A DNA stretch of 64,000 nucleotides from JAAOZP01 sp038848185 (lineage in GTDB: Archaea; Thermoproteota; EX4484-205; JAAOZP01). Below, in pieces: positions 44,185 through 52,943 of this stretch. The notes under the pieces are model-generated. The model searched no databases, was not told where the DNA came from, and saw nothing but the letters and a program-made list of their open reading frames with translations. The stretch spans positions 1-64,000 of the forward strand of contig JAWCNV010000005.1 in the NCBI GenBank assembly GCA_038848185.1. Direction: 5' to 3'. The position numbers and the translations under genes are program-made. The stretch's first letter is position 1. The number at the start of each line of letters is the position of its first letter.

Positions 44185-45507
44185 ATGAAGAACCCGGAGA
44201 TAGTGTTTAGAAAATATAGGCCGGGGGATGAGGAGAGCATTGTCTCAGTAATGAACTCTAGTTTTGACACTTTCCGTGACTTCGGACTAACTAAGGAGCT
44301 TTGGCTAGAATATGAGAAGATAGATCCCGGTTTTAAGGCAGAGAACGCTTTAGTGGCGGAGTATGATGGTAAGATAGTTGGCCATGTTCAAATAATTCGT
44401 CGAAAAGTGAAGCTTGGAGATAAGCTTTACGTGAACATGGGAGGCATAGCAAATGTTTCGACAATACCTGAAGCAAGGAGGAGAGGAATAAGTACAACAT
44501 TATTGACAAACGCTATAGACTACTGTGTGAAAGAGAGAATACCGTTAAGCGGTCTTTTTACAGGGTACGGTAGTGTGGCCCACAGGGTGTATCGGCGAGT
44601 AGGTTATGAAGATACTGCTCTATTCACCTCTTTCATGGGAACCGTTGATGAGATGAAGCGTGTAAAAGACAACTGCGGGGAAGCTAGTAATATACAGGTC
44701 AGACATTACGAGAAGGGGGACGAGAAGGAAATCCTAGAAACTTATGTCGAATGGAGCAAAGCCTATAGTGGAATTGTTGAAAGAAGCTTAGAGTATTGGA
44801 GAAAGAAGCTTGTTGAAAGAAGCACAGTCTTCACTTTTTTCTACGGAGATTTTGATCCAGGAGAAGTCTTCATCGCAATTGAAAACGGGAAGATCGCCGG
44901 ATATGCCTATGTCACGCTCTGCAAGAAGAGGAGAATTCCGTACCGGCCTCCGGAGGCAGCTATAATAAGGGAGATCGCGTTTAAACCCGGGCATTTCAAA
45001 GCCTTATCCAGCTTGATAGATTCTATCATGGATTTCTTCATCTCCGAGGATGTTAAACTATGTGAAGCATGTTTTCCAGAGGATGAGGCCTACCTGAATA
45101 TTTTTAGACCGTTTAGACAAATGCCTCAAAGCGTTTTCATGGCCCATATACCCCTGATTGAAAAACTGTTTGAAGAAGTGAGAGGAAACCTGGAGGAGAG
45201 GCTGAGTCTAACACCCTACGTAGGAAGTAGATTAGTGATAGGGTTTGAAACACCTTATGGAAGCATGAAACTCGGCCTCAACGGCGGGGAATTAAGCTTA
45301 CAATCGGAAGAAGAACCTATGGTAAAAATCTTCTTCGACTCAAACTGCTTCACCAGAATGCTTTTCGGAATAGAAACTATACAGGACTTGATACGTGAAA
45401 ACATGGTTAGAATACATACAACCCAATACCTCGGAAAAGTAATCTCTGTTGTTCAAGCACTTTTCCCGAAGAGAACATGGTTTATCAGCCCAATAGACCA
45501 CTGGTAA
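44185..45507 (+). CDS. Eis-like GNAT N-acetyltransferase
   Basis: A 440-residue acetyltransferase with an N-terminal GNAT domain, a second GNAT-like domain and a C-terminal SCP2-like domain, as in the Eis family. The acetyl-CoA loop is ARRRGISTTLLTNAIDYC near residue 98. FTGYGSVAHRVYRRVGYED closes the first domain, and SPIDHW ends the chain. The start is ATG 44185 rather than TTG 44182. A TATA-like gttatttaac is about 30 bases upstream. Acetyl acceptor unknown. Divergent from the MFS gene. Confidence 0.82.
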   Translation: MKNPEIVFRKYRPGDEESIVSVMNSSFDTFRDFGLTKELWLEYEKIDPGFKAENALVAEYDGKIVGHVQIIRRKVKLGDKLYVNMGGIANVSTIPEARRRGISTTLLTNAIDYCVKERIPLSGLFTGYGSVAHRVYRRVGYEDTALFTSFMGTVDEMKRVKDNCGEASNIQVRHYEKGDEKEILETYVEWSKAYSGIVERSLEYWRKKLVERSTVFTFFYGDFDPGEVFIAIENGKIAGYAYVTLCKKRRIPYRPPEAAIIREIAFKPGHFKALSSLIDSIMDFFISEDVKLCEACFPEDEAYLNIFRPFRQMPQSVFMAHIPLIEKLFEEVRGNLEERLSLTPYVGSRLVIGFETPYGSMKLGLNGGELSLQSEEEPMVKIFFDSNCFTRMLFGIETIQDLIRENMVRIHTTQYLGKVISVVQALFPKRTWFISPIDHW

Positions 45508-45545
45508 GGAAATGGTAAGATAAAATGGTTTGTTGACAGAAGATT

Positions 45546-45755
45546 TTACCTGACTTTTAGGTTCGGATACCGGCTCCTTATGAAGCTCTCCACAGATCTA
45601 TCATATGTTTTCTCCGCCTCCTTTGAAAAGAAGCATGCAGGCAACTCGTTATGTGCCCTATGATAGCTTATGCATTCACAACATACTCCTTTCCTAGGAC
45701 AGTCAGGCCATGTGCATGGACAGTTCTTCAAATTTCTTTCCTTCTTGCATTCCAT
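45546..45755 (-). CDS. Small Cys-rich DUF6485 protein
   Basis: A 69-residue protein with eight Cys residues in the first 45, including CPCTWPDCPRKGVCCECISY and ELPACFF. This matches the DUF6485 family of putative metal- or Fe-S-binding small proteins found in archaea and anaerobic bacteria. Function unknown. ATG at 45755; convergent with the GNAT gene and divergent from GH4. Confidence 0.75.
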   Translation of the reverse strand: MECKKERNLKNCPCTWPDCPRKGVCCECISYHRAHNELPACFFSKEAEKTYDRSVESFIRSRYPNLKVR

Positions 45756-45818
45756 GAGTAAGAGGTTTAACTCTTGATATTTTAATTTTTACGCTGAAAT
45801 TAGGGATGTGTGAATAGG

Positions 45819-45826
45819 TTTATAAT
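45819..45826 (+). promoter_or_regulatory. TATA box of the GH4 gene
   Basis: tttataat is centred about 26 bases before ATG 45848 but only 16 before ATG 45839, so a leaderless start at the second ATG is favoured. Confidence 0.55.
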
Positions 45827-45847
45827 ACTCTGAATAAAATGGTAACC

Positions 45848-47215
45848 ATGGTTAAGATAACTGTTATTGGTGCAGGAAGCCTAGCTTGGTCAGCAACCCT
45901 GGTTCGCGACCTATGTTTGACACCAAGCTTAGGTAAGTCTACAGTTATATTCATGGATATTAACGAGGAGAGGCTGGAGCTGATTCACGCTTTCGCGAAA
46001 AGATATGCTTCAGAGGTTAAAGCGGATCTGGTCTTCGAGAAAACAACTGACAGGAGGGAGGCAGTAAGAGATGCGGATATCGTGATAAACACGGCTATGG
46101 TTGGGGGCCACTCCTACTATGAGGATATGAGAAAGGTTTCTGAGAAACACGGCTATTATAGAGGAATAAACAGCGTTGAATGGAACATGGTTTCAGACTA
46201 CCATACAATATGGGGATACTACCAGTTTAAGCTGGCTTTAAGCATCGCAAGAGACATTGAGGAATTAAGCCCAGAGGCTTGGCTTCTTCAACTCGCCAAC
46301 CCTGTTTTCGAGCTTACCACCCTCATAAGCAGGGAGACTAAAACCAGAGTCATAGGGCTTTGTCATGGACACCTAGGATATATAGAAATAGCTAGCGTTC
46401 TAGGGCTTGACCCTAAGGATGTTGATTTTGAAGCAACAGGTTTCAACCATGTAATCTGGTTAACCAAGTTTAAGCATAATGGAGAAGACGCTTACCCTCT
46501 CATAGATGACTGGATTAAGAACAAGGCTGAAGAATATTGGAAAGTGTGGCGTGAGAATCAAGTAAACCCATTCAATATTCAGATGTCTCCGGCAGCAGTA
46601 GACATGTATAGAATCTACGGGCTCTTCCCTGTTGGAGACACTGTCAGAGGAGGAACATGGAAGTACCATTGGAACCTGGAAACAAAGCGGAAATGGTACG
46701 GGTCGCTTGCAAGCCCTGATTCTGAAACCGGTTGGGAAGTATACTTGAGTATGCTTCAATACAATTTTGACACCATAGCGTCGGCAATAAAGAATCCTGA
46801 TGTTCCTTTGACAACCGTGCTGTCTCCTCAGCTGAGCCATGAATCCGTGGTCCCCATAATAGATTCTTTAATGAACGATAAGGAAGGAGTCTATCAGGTT
46901 AACGTTTTGAACAAGGGTGTTATAGAGAGCTTACCTGATAATGTTGCTGTCGAAATCCCTGCGAAGGTTGACGGTAAAGGCGTTCACAGGGTGAAGGTTG
47001 AGAGACTGCCAAGACGTGTAGTAAACTATGTTCTTCACCCTAGGATGATGAGGATGGAGTGGGCTCTAGAAGCCTTCTTGGAAGGGGGCAGAGACACTTT
47101 GTTCGAATGGTTGATAATCGACCCTAGAACTAAATCCACAGAGCAGGTTAATCAAGTTATAGATGATCTTCTCTCCATGCCGGAGAACTTGGGGATAGCG
47201 AAACATTTCAAGTAA
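45848..47215 (+). CDS. Glycoside hydrolase family 4 (NAD+/metal-dependent glycosidase)
   Basis: A GH4 enzyme that cleaves glycosides by transient oxidation at C3 using NAD+ and a divalent metal. The Rossmann start is VKITVIGAGSLAWSATLVRDL. The metal Cys is in GLCHGHLGY, the metal His in ATGFNHVIWL, and LQLANPVFELTTLI contributes the conserved Asn. It belongs to the alpha-galactosidase/alpha-glucosidase (MelA/AglA) side of the family, though the substrate is not certain. About 455 aa. The start chosen is ATG 45848 over 45839 because of the TATA spacing. No regulator adjacent. Confidence 0.88.
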   Translation: MVKITVIGAGSLAWSATLVRDLCLTPSLGKSTVIFMDINEERLELIHAFAKRYASEVKADLVFEKTTDRREAVRDADIVINTAMVGGHSYYEDMRKVSEKHGYYRGINSVEWNMVSDYHTIWGYYQFKLALSIARDIEELSPEAWLLQLANPVFELTTLISRETKTRVIGLCHGHLGYIEIASVLGLDPKDVDFEATGFNHVIWLTKFKHNGEDAYPLIDDWIKNKAEEYWKVWRENQVNPFNIQMSPAAVDMYRIYGLFPVGDTVRGGTWKYHWNLETKRKWYGSLASPDSETGWEVYLSMLQYNFDTIASAIKNPDVPLTTVLSPQLSHESVVPIIDSLMNDKEGVYQVNVLNKGVIESLPDNVAVEIPAKVDGKGVHRVKVERLPRRVVNYVLHPRMMRMEWALEAFLEGGRDTLFEWLIIDPRTKSTEQVNQVIDDLLSMPENLGIAKHFK

Positions 47216-47236
47216 TTATTGAATACGTTCAGTAGC

Positions 47237-48043
47237 CTATGCTAGAGCAAGACCCTCCTTCTTAGCCTTTCTCTCCAGATAGAATATTGAAGTCTTCGCT
47301 AGTAGACCAAAGCCTAGTATGAAGACGAGCAGCATTCCAAGCTCCACCTCCACTGGCCACACAGTACTGGTTCCCATTATGAAGTGGCGTGAAAGATCTA
47401 TCCCGTGGGTTAGAGGTATTAGGAATGCAAGAATCTTTAATGGGTCAGGCATAAACTGGAGGGGGACGAACATTCCCGTGGCTACTTGAAAGAGAAAATT
47501 GAAGATGGACATCACTGCTGAAACATCTTTGAAAAGTAGTATTGCACTGGACATTATCACGCCCATTTGACATAGGGCAAGGAAGGTTAGAAACAGCGTG
47601 ACGCAGGTCATCAAGAACGCGGGTAGGGAGGGAAAGCTGCCTAGGAGAATGAAAGCCGTTGCAAACATCGGTATTATGCCGAATAATGTTCCAACAACGG
47701 CTTGGGAGATGGATGAGGAAAGCATGTAGACGTATCTTGAGACCGGTGACGCGAAGGTGTATTCAATTTGCCCTCTAGTTAACTCATCCTTTATTTCCCA
47801 GGCTCCCCAGGTTGCAGCACCCTGATAGTTTTGGAAAGCAACTCCGATTAGGAGAAATACGGCGTAATTCGAGCTTCCAATCGAGCCGAATTTTGCAGGG
47901 TCTATGACAAATCCGAATATCATGAGGCCGAGCCCCCATATGAAACTCATTATAAACTCTACTGTGAAATTCAGCTTATAGCGCGTTATCTCCCTTATTC
48001 TTCTCCAGACTGTCATTCTAATCATTGCTATTATACTGCTCAT
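47237..48043 (-). CDS. ABC-2 transporter permease (DrrB-like), first system
   Basis: A 268-residue six-span ABC-2 permease. The segment EIKDELTRGQIEYTFASPVSRYVY and the end FYLERKAKKEG are typical of DrrB/NodJ-like exporters. It overlaps the ATP-binding gene by four bases, so both form one exporter. The partner ATPase is frameshifted, which puts the function of this permease in doubt unless another ATPase serves it; the intact DrrA-like ATPase at 52940 is a candidate. Confidence 0.85.
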   Translation of the reverse strand: MSSIIAMIRMTVWRRIREITRYKLNFTVEFIMSFIWGLGLMIFGFVIDPAKFGSIGSSNYAVFLLIGVAFQNYQGAATWGAWEIKDELTRGQIEYTFASPVSRYVYMLSSSISQAVVGTLFGIIPMFATAFILLGSFPSLPAFLMTCVTLFLTFLALCQMGVIMSSAILLFKDVSAVMSIFNFLFQVATGMFVPLQFMPDPLKILAFLIPLTHGIDLSRHFIMGTSTVWPVEVELGMLLVFILGFGLLAKTSIFYLERKAKKEGLALA

Positions 48044-49046
48044 CTTACCTCACCCTCAACCATTATCCTAAAGGCTTCTTCAAGCGTTAAGTTCTCTATC
48101 CTTATTCCGGGCCTATGCCCATTGTTTTTCAGGAGAGTCAGCACAACTGGTAAGGTCTCATAAGCATCTTTACAGTAAATTCTTAAATCAGAATCCTCCT
48201 GTTGAATATTGATAACTCCCTTAACACAAGCCAATTGCCTCCTGACCTCCTCACGAATATTGTTCCCGTTTATTTGAATTACCTCGGTTCTAGTGACGGA
48301 TTCCCTCATTTTCTCCGGAGTCCCGTCGAACATAATCTTACCCTTATTCATCATGATTACCCTGTCGCCTATCTCCTCAGCTTCCCTCATGTTGTGCGTA
48401 GTGACAACTATGGCGGCCTTTCTCTCCTGTGCGTAATCCTTCAAGTATTTTCTAATTTTGGAAGCAGTAAGGGGATCTAGGGATTTAGACGGCTCATCCA
48501 TGAACACGATTCTTGGTTGGGTGATTAAAGACCTCATTATTACGAACGTCTGCTTCTGGCCTCCCGACAGCGCAATGAAATATTGGTCTAAGCAATCTTT
48601 AAAATCGAATTCCCTAGCCATTTCTTCAATCCTTTCATTAGCTTCAGACTTACTCAACCCGTGGAAAGCAGTGGCGAAGAAGATGAGGTTCTCCCTCGCG
48701 GTCAACCTGAAGAACGCAGATCTCTCACTATCTTGGCCTGCGTAGCCAATTATTCTCCTAACCTTATCGGCCTGAGAAAAAACGTCGTAGCCCGCTACCT
48801 TTGCCTGTCCCTCGTCAGGAAGCAGGAGTGTACTCAATATCTTAACCAAAGTAGTTTTGCCGGCTCCGTTAGGTCCTAGAAGACAGACTATTTCACCTTA
48901 ACGCTGAAGCTGACGCCTTGAAGTGCAACCGTCTGTTTACCTCCAGACCTATACGTCTTGCGAAGACCCGCAGCCTGAACCAAGTTTTCCTGAGCGAGAG
49001 GTTCCGTAGCAACCGCTTCCATCGCAACAGTCGTTTTAATACTCAT
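48040..49046 (-). pseudogene. DrrA-like ABC ATPase, frameshifted just before Walker A
   Basis: Two frames are needed to rebuild this ABC ATPase. From ATG 49046 the first frame reads 58 codons, including LVQAAGLRKTYRSGGKQTV and ending SFSVKVK-TAG. The second frame, directly after a TAA at 48898-48900, resumes GEIVCLLGPNGAGKTT (Walker A) and runs to 48040 with the signature ALSGGQKQ and Walker B IVFMDEPSKSLD. By comparison with the intact homologue (NFSVKDGEVFGFLGPNG) one base, or more likely four, is missing near 48897. The total would be about 335 aa, the normal DrrA length. TATA at 49073-49084. Either a recent inactivation, a sequence error or a recoded site. Confidence 0.8.
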
Positions 49047-49072
49047 GTTTCATCACCAGACCGGAGCATCAT

Positions 49073-49084
49073 TTTTAAAAATGG
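49073..49084 (-). promoter_or_regulatory. TATA box of the frameshifted ATPase-permease operon
   Basis: Self-complementary catttttaaaaatg lies about 30 bases before ATG 49046 on the minus strand. This supports that ATG as the real start of the ATPase and shows that the operon still has a promoter. Confidence 0.6.
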
Positions 49085-49543
49085 CTCACGAAATGTAAAT
49101 TTTGAATGTAATCGTCTGAAGATAGTTAACCCCTGCATTCCAAAGTTGTTTCCAGCCATTTTCAAGCAACGCTGCACTCTAAATGCTTTTAAGAATTTTG
49201 CAACTTTTTACTCAAGTATCTGCTCACCTAAAAGTTTATGAAAACCAACACTTGCAAATGACTTGAATCTAAAAAATATTTCTCTCTTCTATGAATTTTA
49301 ACTCCCAGTCCTTTTTGACCAACATGAACAGTCCTCCAAATTGATAAAAAGAGACAATACTCATGTGCATCCTGCAAGACCTATTGGATCCCCGTCTGTG
49401 GCACTACTTTAAATTCGTATTTAATGGACCGTTTTCGATTAATCTTAGAGCTGCACATATAGGATGATGCCTACTGCTCGCGTTGCCAGACTTCCTCTAA
49501 ACCAACTACTAGTCGTTTTCCTACTCGTACCATCATATTGTGG
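49085..49543. other. Intergenic region after the large tail protein, no gene seen
   Basis: About 460 bases, AT-rich, with no credible open frame on either strand. Short frames are antisense or have atypical composition. No hairpin-plus-T-run, tRNA or repeat could be supported. It may contain the 3' untranslated region of the 755-aa protein gene and the leader of the ABC operon. Confidence 0.5.
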
Positions 49544-51811
49544 TTATTTTTTCTTCGCAGTCTCTACCAGATTCTGGATGGTTTCGAGCGGTGGTGATTT
49601 ATCCTTTAACACTTTTCTCAGTTTTTCATGTAATTCCTTTGGATCTGATTGCGCAAGTTTCTCCCTTGAATCAACCCCCATTTTAACAAGTAATGCTGCC
49701 ACAAATGCGGCCACCTCGCCACTAAGACCCTCGATCCCGGACAGGTTACTCTTGAGCATCAATATCGACGCATCTAACAGTTTAGAGGCTTCTTCTTGAG
49801 AAAAACCGAGTTCAGTTAACTGCTCCGGAGACAAAGAAGCCTTTTCGGCAAGCGTTGGTCCAACTGCCTCTTCTGCTTTAACCCCTCCGACTTCACCCTC
49901 AACCTTGATTTCAGGCGGCTTTTGGGCTTCAATCTTTCCGACTCCAGGCTCTTCGCCTGTTATCTGCGGGGGCTTTTCACTTACAACCTGCGGGGGCTCT
50001 TCGCCTGCAATCTCTGGAGGCTTTTGGGCTTCAATCTTTCCAACTTCAGAAGCTTTAAACTTTTGAGGTTTTTTGACCTCCATCTTTCCAACTTCAGCTT
50101 TAATCTTTTCAGGCTTTTTGGCTTTAATCTTCTCAAACTCCTTAGCTTTAAACTTTCCAGGCTCATCGACATCCATCTCATAAGTTGGAGGCTCTTCAGC
50201 CACTATCTCTGGAGGCTCTTCAACTTCAGCTTCATAAGTTGGAGGCTCTTCAGCCACTATCTCTGGAGGCTCTTCAACTTCAGCTTCATAAGTTGGAGGC
50301 TCTTCAGCCACTATCTTCCCAAACTCCTTAGCTTTAAGCTTTCCAATTTCAGCGGTCTCCATCTCTAACGTACCTTTAGTAGGTGTAGTTGGTGGTGGTT
50401 TGCGCACGATGTTGTTAAATAGGTGCGCACGCGCTAGTAGGAAGGCTACTATAAAGCCTGTTAACAGGCCACCGATTAGTGTAGCCATGCTCGTAATCAT
50501 GGAACGTGACTCTGCTTCGGAGAGCTTAGACTTTGCTTCAGCCAACTCGGATTCTAGGCTTGAAATCTCACCATGTGCATTCATCAAATCCGTTTGTAGA
50601 TCATCGACCTGCTCCTGAAGAGCCTTCAACTTGTTCAACGCGTTAACGATATCGTCAGGGCTTAAAGCCTCTTCCATTACAAGCACTTCAGAAGATGTTG
50701 CTGAGGCAGGCATAAACTCCTGATCCCCTGCCCACTCAGCCTTAAACCTGTACTTCCCAGTCTCGCCCGGTGTGAACGGGCAGGCTACAACGCCCTCCGA
50801 GCCGGTGTTAAAGGTACCGAGGTTATTCCACACCGCAGTCTTATTCTTGATAAACGAGAGAACCAGGGGTCTGTCAACTAGGGGTGGAGAAGTACTGACG
50901 TAGATTATGATTTTGCCTCCTACGTTAGTCAGCAGGGGGGCTGCCAGTATCTGGAGTGAGACGGGTGTTCTCACTGTCAGCGTCACAGTGTTGCTTGAAC
51001 AACCGTAGTACTCTGCGTTACCCAACCAGGATGCTCTGATGCTCCATGTGCCTGACATGTCAGGCTTGAAGGAATCTTTGAACTCTCCCTGGGATGTTGA
51101 AATGCTTTTCAAAACCTCGGTTCCGTTTGGACACGTTATCCTTAGGCTGACTGCAACGTTTAAGGCTGGAGTCAGTGTGCCATTTATCATTACGCTCTCA
51201 CCCAATGTGATCGAAGTCTCATTCACGCTTATGGCCATCGAAGAATTCTTTTTACCTGGCGTAGGTGGAGGAGGCAGAGAAACGACTTTAAAAGTTGTTG
51301 TGCGAGGACCAGCGTAAACCGTGTAAGTACCGTAAGTGGCAGTAGAGGAAAGCTGGAAGCTGGAAGAAAAGCTGCCGTCTCCGCCTGCTTTAACAGTGGT
51401 CGTAAATACTTGTACACCATTCGGATCATTAACCTGGATCCTAACCCATTCGCCTGAAGACGCTTTCCCACTTATGACCACTGTTTCACCCCTAAGGTAC
51501 TCAGACTTGTTTGTCGATAAGGAGGTTACTGCAGGAAGTACAAGGCCCGTTTGAAGAGATAACAGAACTAGTGTTAAAAGTAGGTATGCACACAGCCTGA
51601 ACCTGCTTCTCCTCTTCCTCTTTGACTTCACCAACCTATCTTCCTCTAATCGTCGGAGATACTTTTCACCAAGCTCGTCCCTTGTCTTCGCGCCGATAAG
51701 CTGGAAAGGCATACCGTCTGGAGAGGCTTTTACCTTGAAAACTGGAAGAACAAGCATCAACAACACTTTTAAACACAACGTCATGGAGGCGGTACGATCA
51801 CTACCTCTCAT
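49544..51811 (-). CDS. Large membrane protein with Ig-like domains, coiled coil and repetitive PPTY/PEVK-like tail
   Basis: A 755-residue protein with no family name that I know. Residues 71-95 form a membrane or signal segment after a long basic N-terminus. About 97-375 hold three Ig-like beta-sandwich domains with several N-x-S/T sites. About 384-436 form a coiled coil (LKALQEQVDDLQTDLMNAHG). Residues 438-463 form a second span. About 485-640 form a low-complexity Pro/Glu/Val/Lys tail with EPPTYEAEV three times, EPPEIVAE and EFGKIKAK modules. Residues 660-755 form a helical domain with helix-hairpin-helix-like GFSQEEASKLL and KMGVDSREKLAQSDP. The tail should be cytoplasmic. It sits between two DrrAB-type exporters. 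A Met at residue 34 is a possible start. Confidence 0.7.
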   Translation of the reverse strand: MRGSDRTASMTLCLKVLLMLVLPVFKVKASPDGMPFQLIGAKTRDELGEKYLRRLEEDRLVKSKRKRRSRFRLCAYLLLTLVLLSLQTGLVLPAVTSLSTNKSEYLRGETVVISGKASSGEWVRIQVNDPNGVQVFTTTVKAGGDGSFSSSFQLSSTATYGTYTVYAGPRTTTFKVVSLPPPPTPGKKNSSMAISVNETSITLGESVMINGTLTPALNVAVSLRITCPNGTEVLKSISTSQGEFKDSFKPDMSGTWSIRASWLGNAEYYGCSSNTVTLTVRTPVSLQILAAPLLTNVGGKIIIYVSTSPPLVDRPLVLSFIKNKTAVWNNLGTFNTGSEGVVACPFTPGETGKYRFKAEWAGDQEFMPASATSSEVLVMEEALSPDDIVNALNKLKALQEQVDDLQTDLMNAHGEISSLESELAEAKSKLSEAESRSMITSMATLIGGLLTGFIVAFLLARAHLFNNIVRKPPPTTPTKGTLEMETAEIGKLKAKEFGKIVAEEPPTYEAEVEEPPEIVAEEPPTYEAEVEEPPEIVAEEPPTYEMDVDEPGKFKAKEFEKIKAKKPEKIKAEVGKMEVKKPQKFKASEVGKIEAQKPPEIAGEEPPQVVSEKPPQITGEEPGVGKIEAQKPPEIKVEGEVGGVKAEEAVGPTLAEKASLSPEQLTELGFSQEEASKLLDASILMLKSNLSGIEGLSGEVAAFVAALLVKMGVDSREKLAQSDPKELHEKLRKVLKDKSPPLETIQNLVETAKKK
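50179..50316. repeat. 54-bp tandem repeat, two and a half copies, inside the tail protein gene
   Basis: A 54-bp unit beginning cataagttggaggctcttca is repeated exactly at 50179 and 50233, and again from 50287 to 50316. Each unit codes 18 residues of the tail including PPTY and PPEI. Perfect copy identity shows recent duplication or active length variation. Confidence 0.85.
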
Positions 51812-51983
51812 TCTTTAAAAGTGAGGATTGCAATATTTAAACTTACTGTGCACCAGGATGGTTGATTTTCCGCCTCCAGAAAACTCTTCAAATAAAGAAA
51901 CTCACCTTCCTCAGCCGTGAGGTTCAGCCCCCCGAAGAGCTTCTAGAAGCTTGCCTTGCAATAGGTTTTTCGAGGTTTAATCT

Positions 51984-52943
51984 CTACTTGGACAGATATC
52001 TCCAAGAAAGCACTATACCTACAGAGGAAAGCACTATTGCGAAACCACCCAAGTATATAAAATCGGTTATAAGCTTGGAAAAGTCTAAAGATAGAATTGT
52101 CAACTGTCTCAAAGCATCTGTTAAATAGCTTAATGGATTTACTTGTGCTACTAGCTGCAACCAATCGGGCATTAGAGAGATCGGGAAGAAAGTGTTGCTC
52201 GCAAACATCATAGGCATAGTGATCAGGCTTATGATTTGCATCGGTCTCTCCAACCTAGTTGACCTCAGGGAGAAAGCCAAGAACACTGATGAGAGCCCTA
52301 CGCTAAGTAGGAAAACTGCAGCATAAATGCCAAGTATGTTAAGCAGGGTAAATGTTGAGCTTACCTGTAATCCGAATATGGTTGCGAGAGCAAGGATTAT
52401 CGTAGCCTGAAGCATCGCTCTCAAGGTCGCGTTAAGAACCTTTGAGAAGATTATTGCTCCACGCGGCACAGGTGTACTCAAAACTTTATCCAAGAAGCCT
52501 AGGCGCCTATCCCAAACTATCGACATTCCGCTGAACATTGTCGTGGTCATAACTATCATAGAGATCATGCCGATAGCCATGTAGCTGAAGTAATCGGTGA
52601 CTCCGAAAACGCTCCCCATAACGTTTGCACCAATATCGGAAAACATCTGTTGAATCATCTGGGAAACCAGTGTACCGCTAATATATACGACTCCATTAGC
52701 TGGGGGGATAATGTAATTTCCCGGTATCGGAATCTTCTCTGGAACCGGTATATTGCTCAAGTTGCTGGCTGAGAACATTGCACCTATGTTCATGGATTTC
52801 CCTAGAAGCCCCATCCATATCAAAGGTTGGATTACAAGCATCAGGAGCATTACTGGGTCTTTCAGCCATTTTTTCAGTTCCCTGACTGTCAAAGCCCATA
52901 GGCCTATGAGAAGACTCGGATGATACTCGTTTGCTTTACTCAT
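51984..52943 (-). CDS. ABC-2 transporter permease (DrrB-like), second system
   Basis: A 319-residue six-span ABC-2 permease with a large extracellular loop after the first span (FSASNLSNIPVPEKIPIPGNY), longer than in the 268-aa paralogue. The core WDRRLGFLDKVLSTPVPRGAI and the terminal FPISLMPDWLQLVAQVNPLSY are DrrB hallmarks. It overlaps the ATPase by four bases. Part of the PadR-ATPase-permease operon. Probably exports hydrophobic compounds; substrate unknown. 172 bases without a gene separate it from the large tail protein gene. Confidence 0.88.
   Translation of the reverse strand: MSKANEYHPSLLIGLWALTVRELKKWLKDPVMLLMLVIQPLIWMGLLGKSMNIGAMFSASNLSNIPVPEKIPIPGNYIIPPANGVVYISGTLVSQMIQQMFSDIGANVMGSVFGVTDYFSYMAIGMISMIVMTTTMFSGMSIVWDRRLGFLDKVLSTPVPRGAIIFSKVLNATLRAMLQATIILALATIFGLQVSSTFTLLNILGIYAAVFLLSVGLSSVFLAFSLRSTRLERPMQIISLITMPMMFASNTFFPISLMPDWLQLVAQVNPLSYLTDALRQLTILSLDFSKLITDFIYLGGFAIVLSSVGIVLSWRYLSK

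Noticed and set aside
48202..48879. Plus-strand frames across the DrrA-like ATPase
   Set aside because: They are antisense shadows of the frameshifted ATPase gene, whose motifs are clear on the minus strand.
49085..49543. tRNA, small RNA or CRISPR in the longest gap
   Set aside because: No T-loop or anticodon-arm pattern, no repeats with spacers, no stable hairpin that I could support by eye.
51862..52128. 88-codon plus-strand frame at the end of the DrrB-like permease
   Set aside because: It is antisense to the permease C-terminus and has no family features or promoter.
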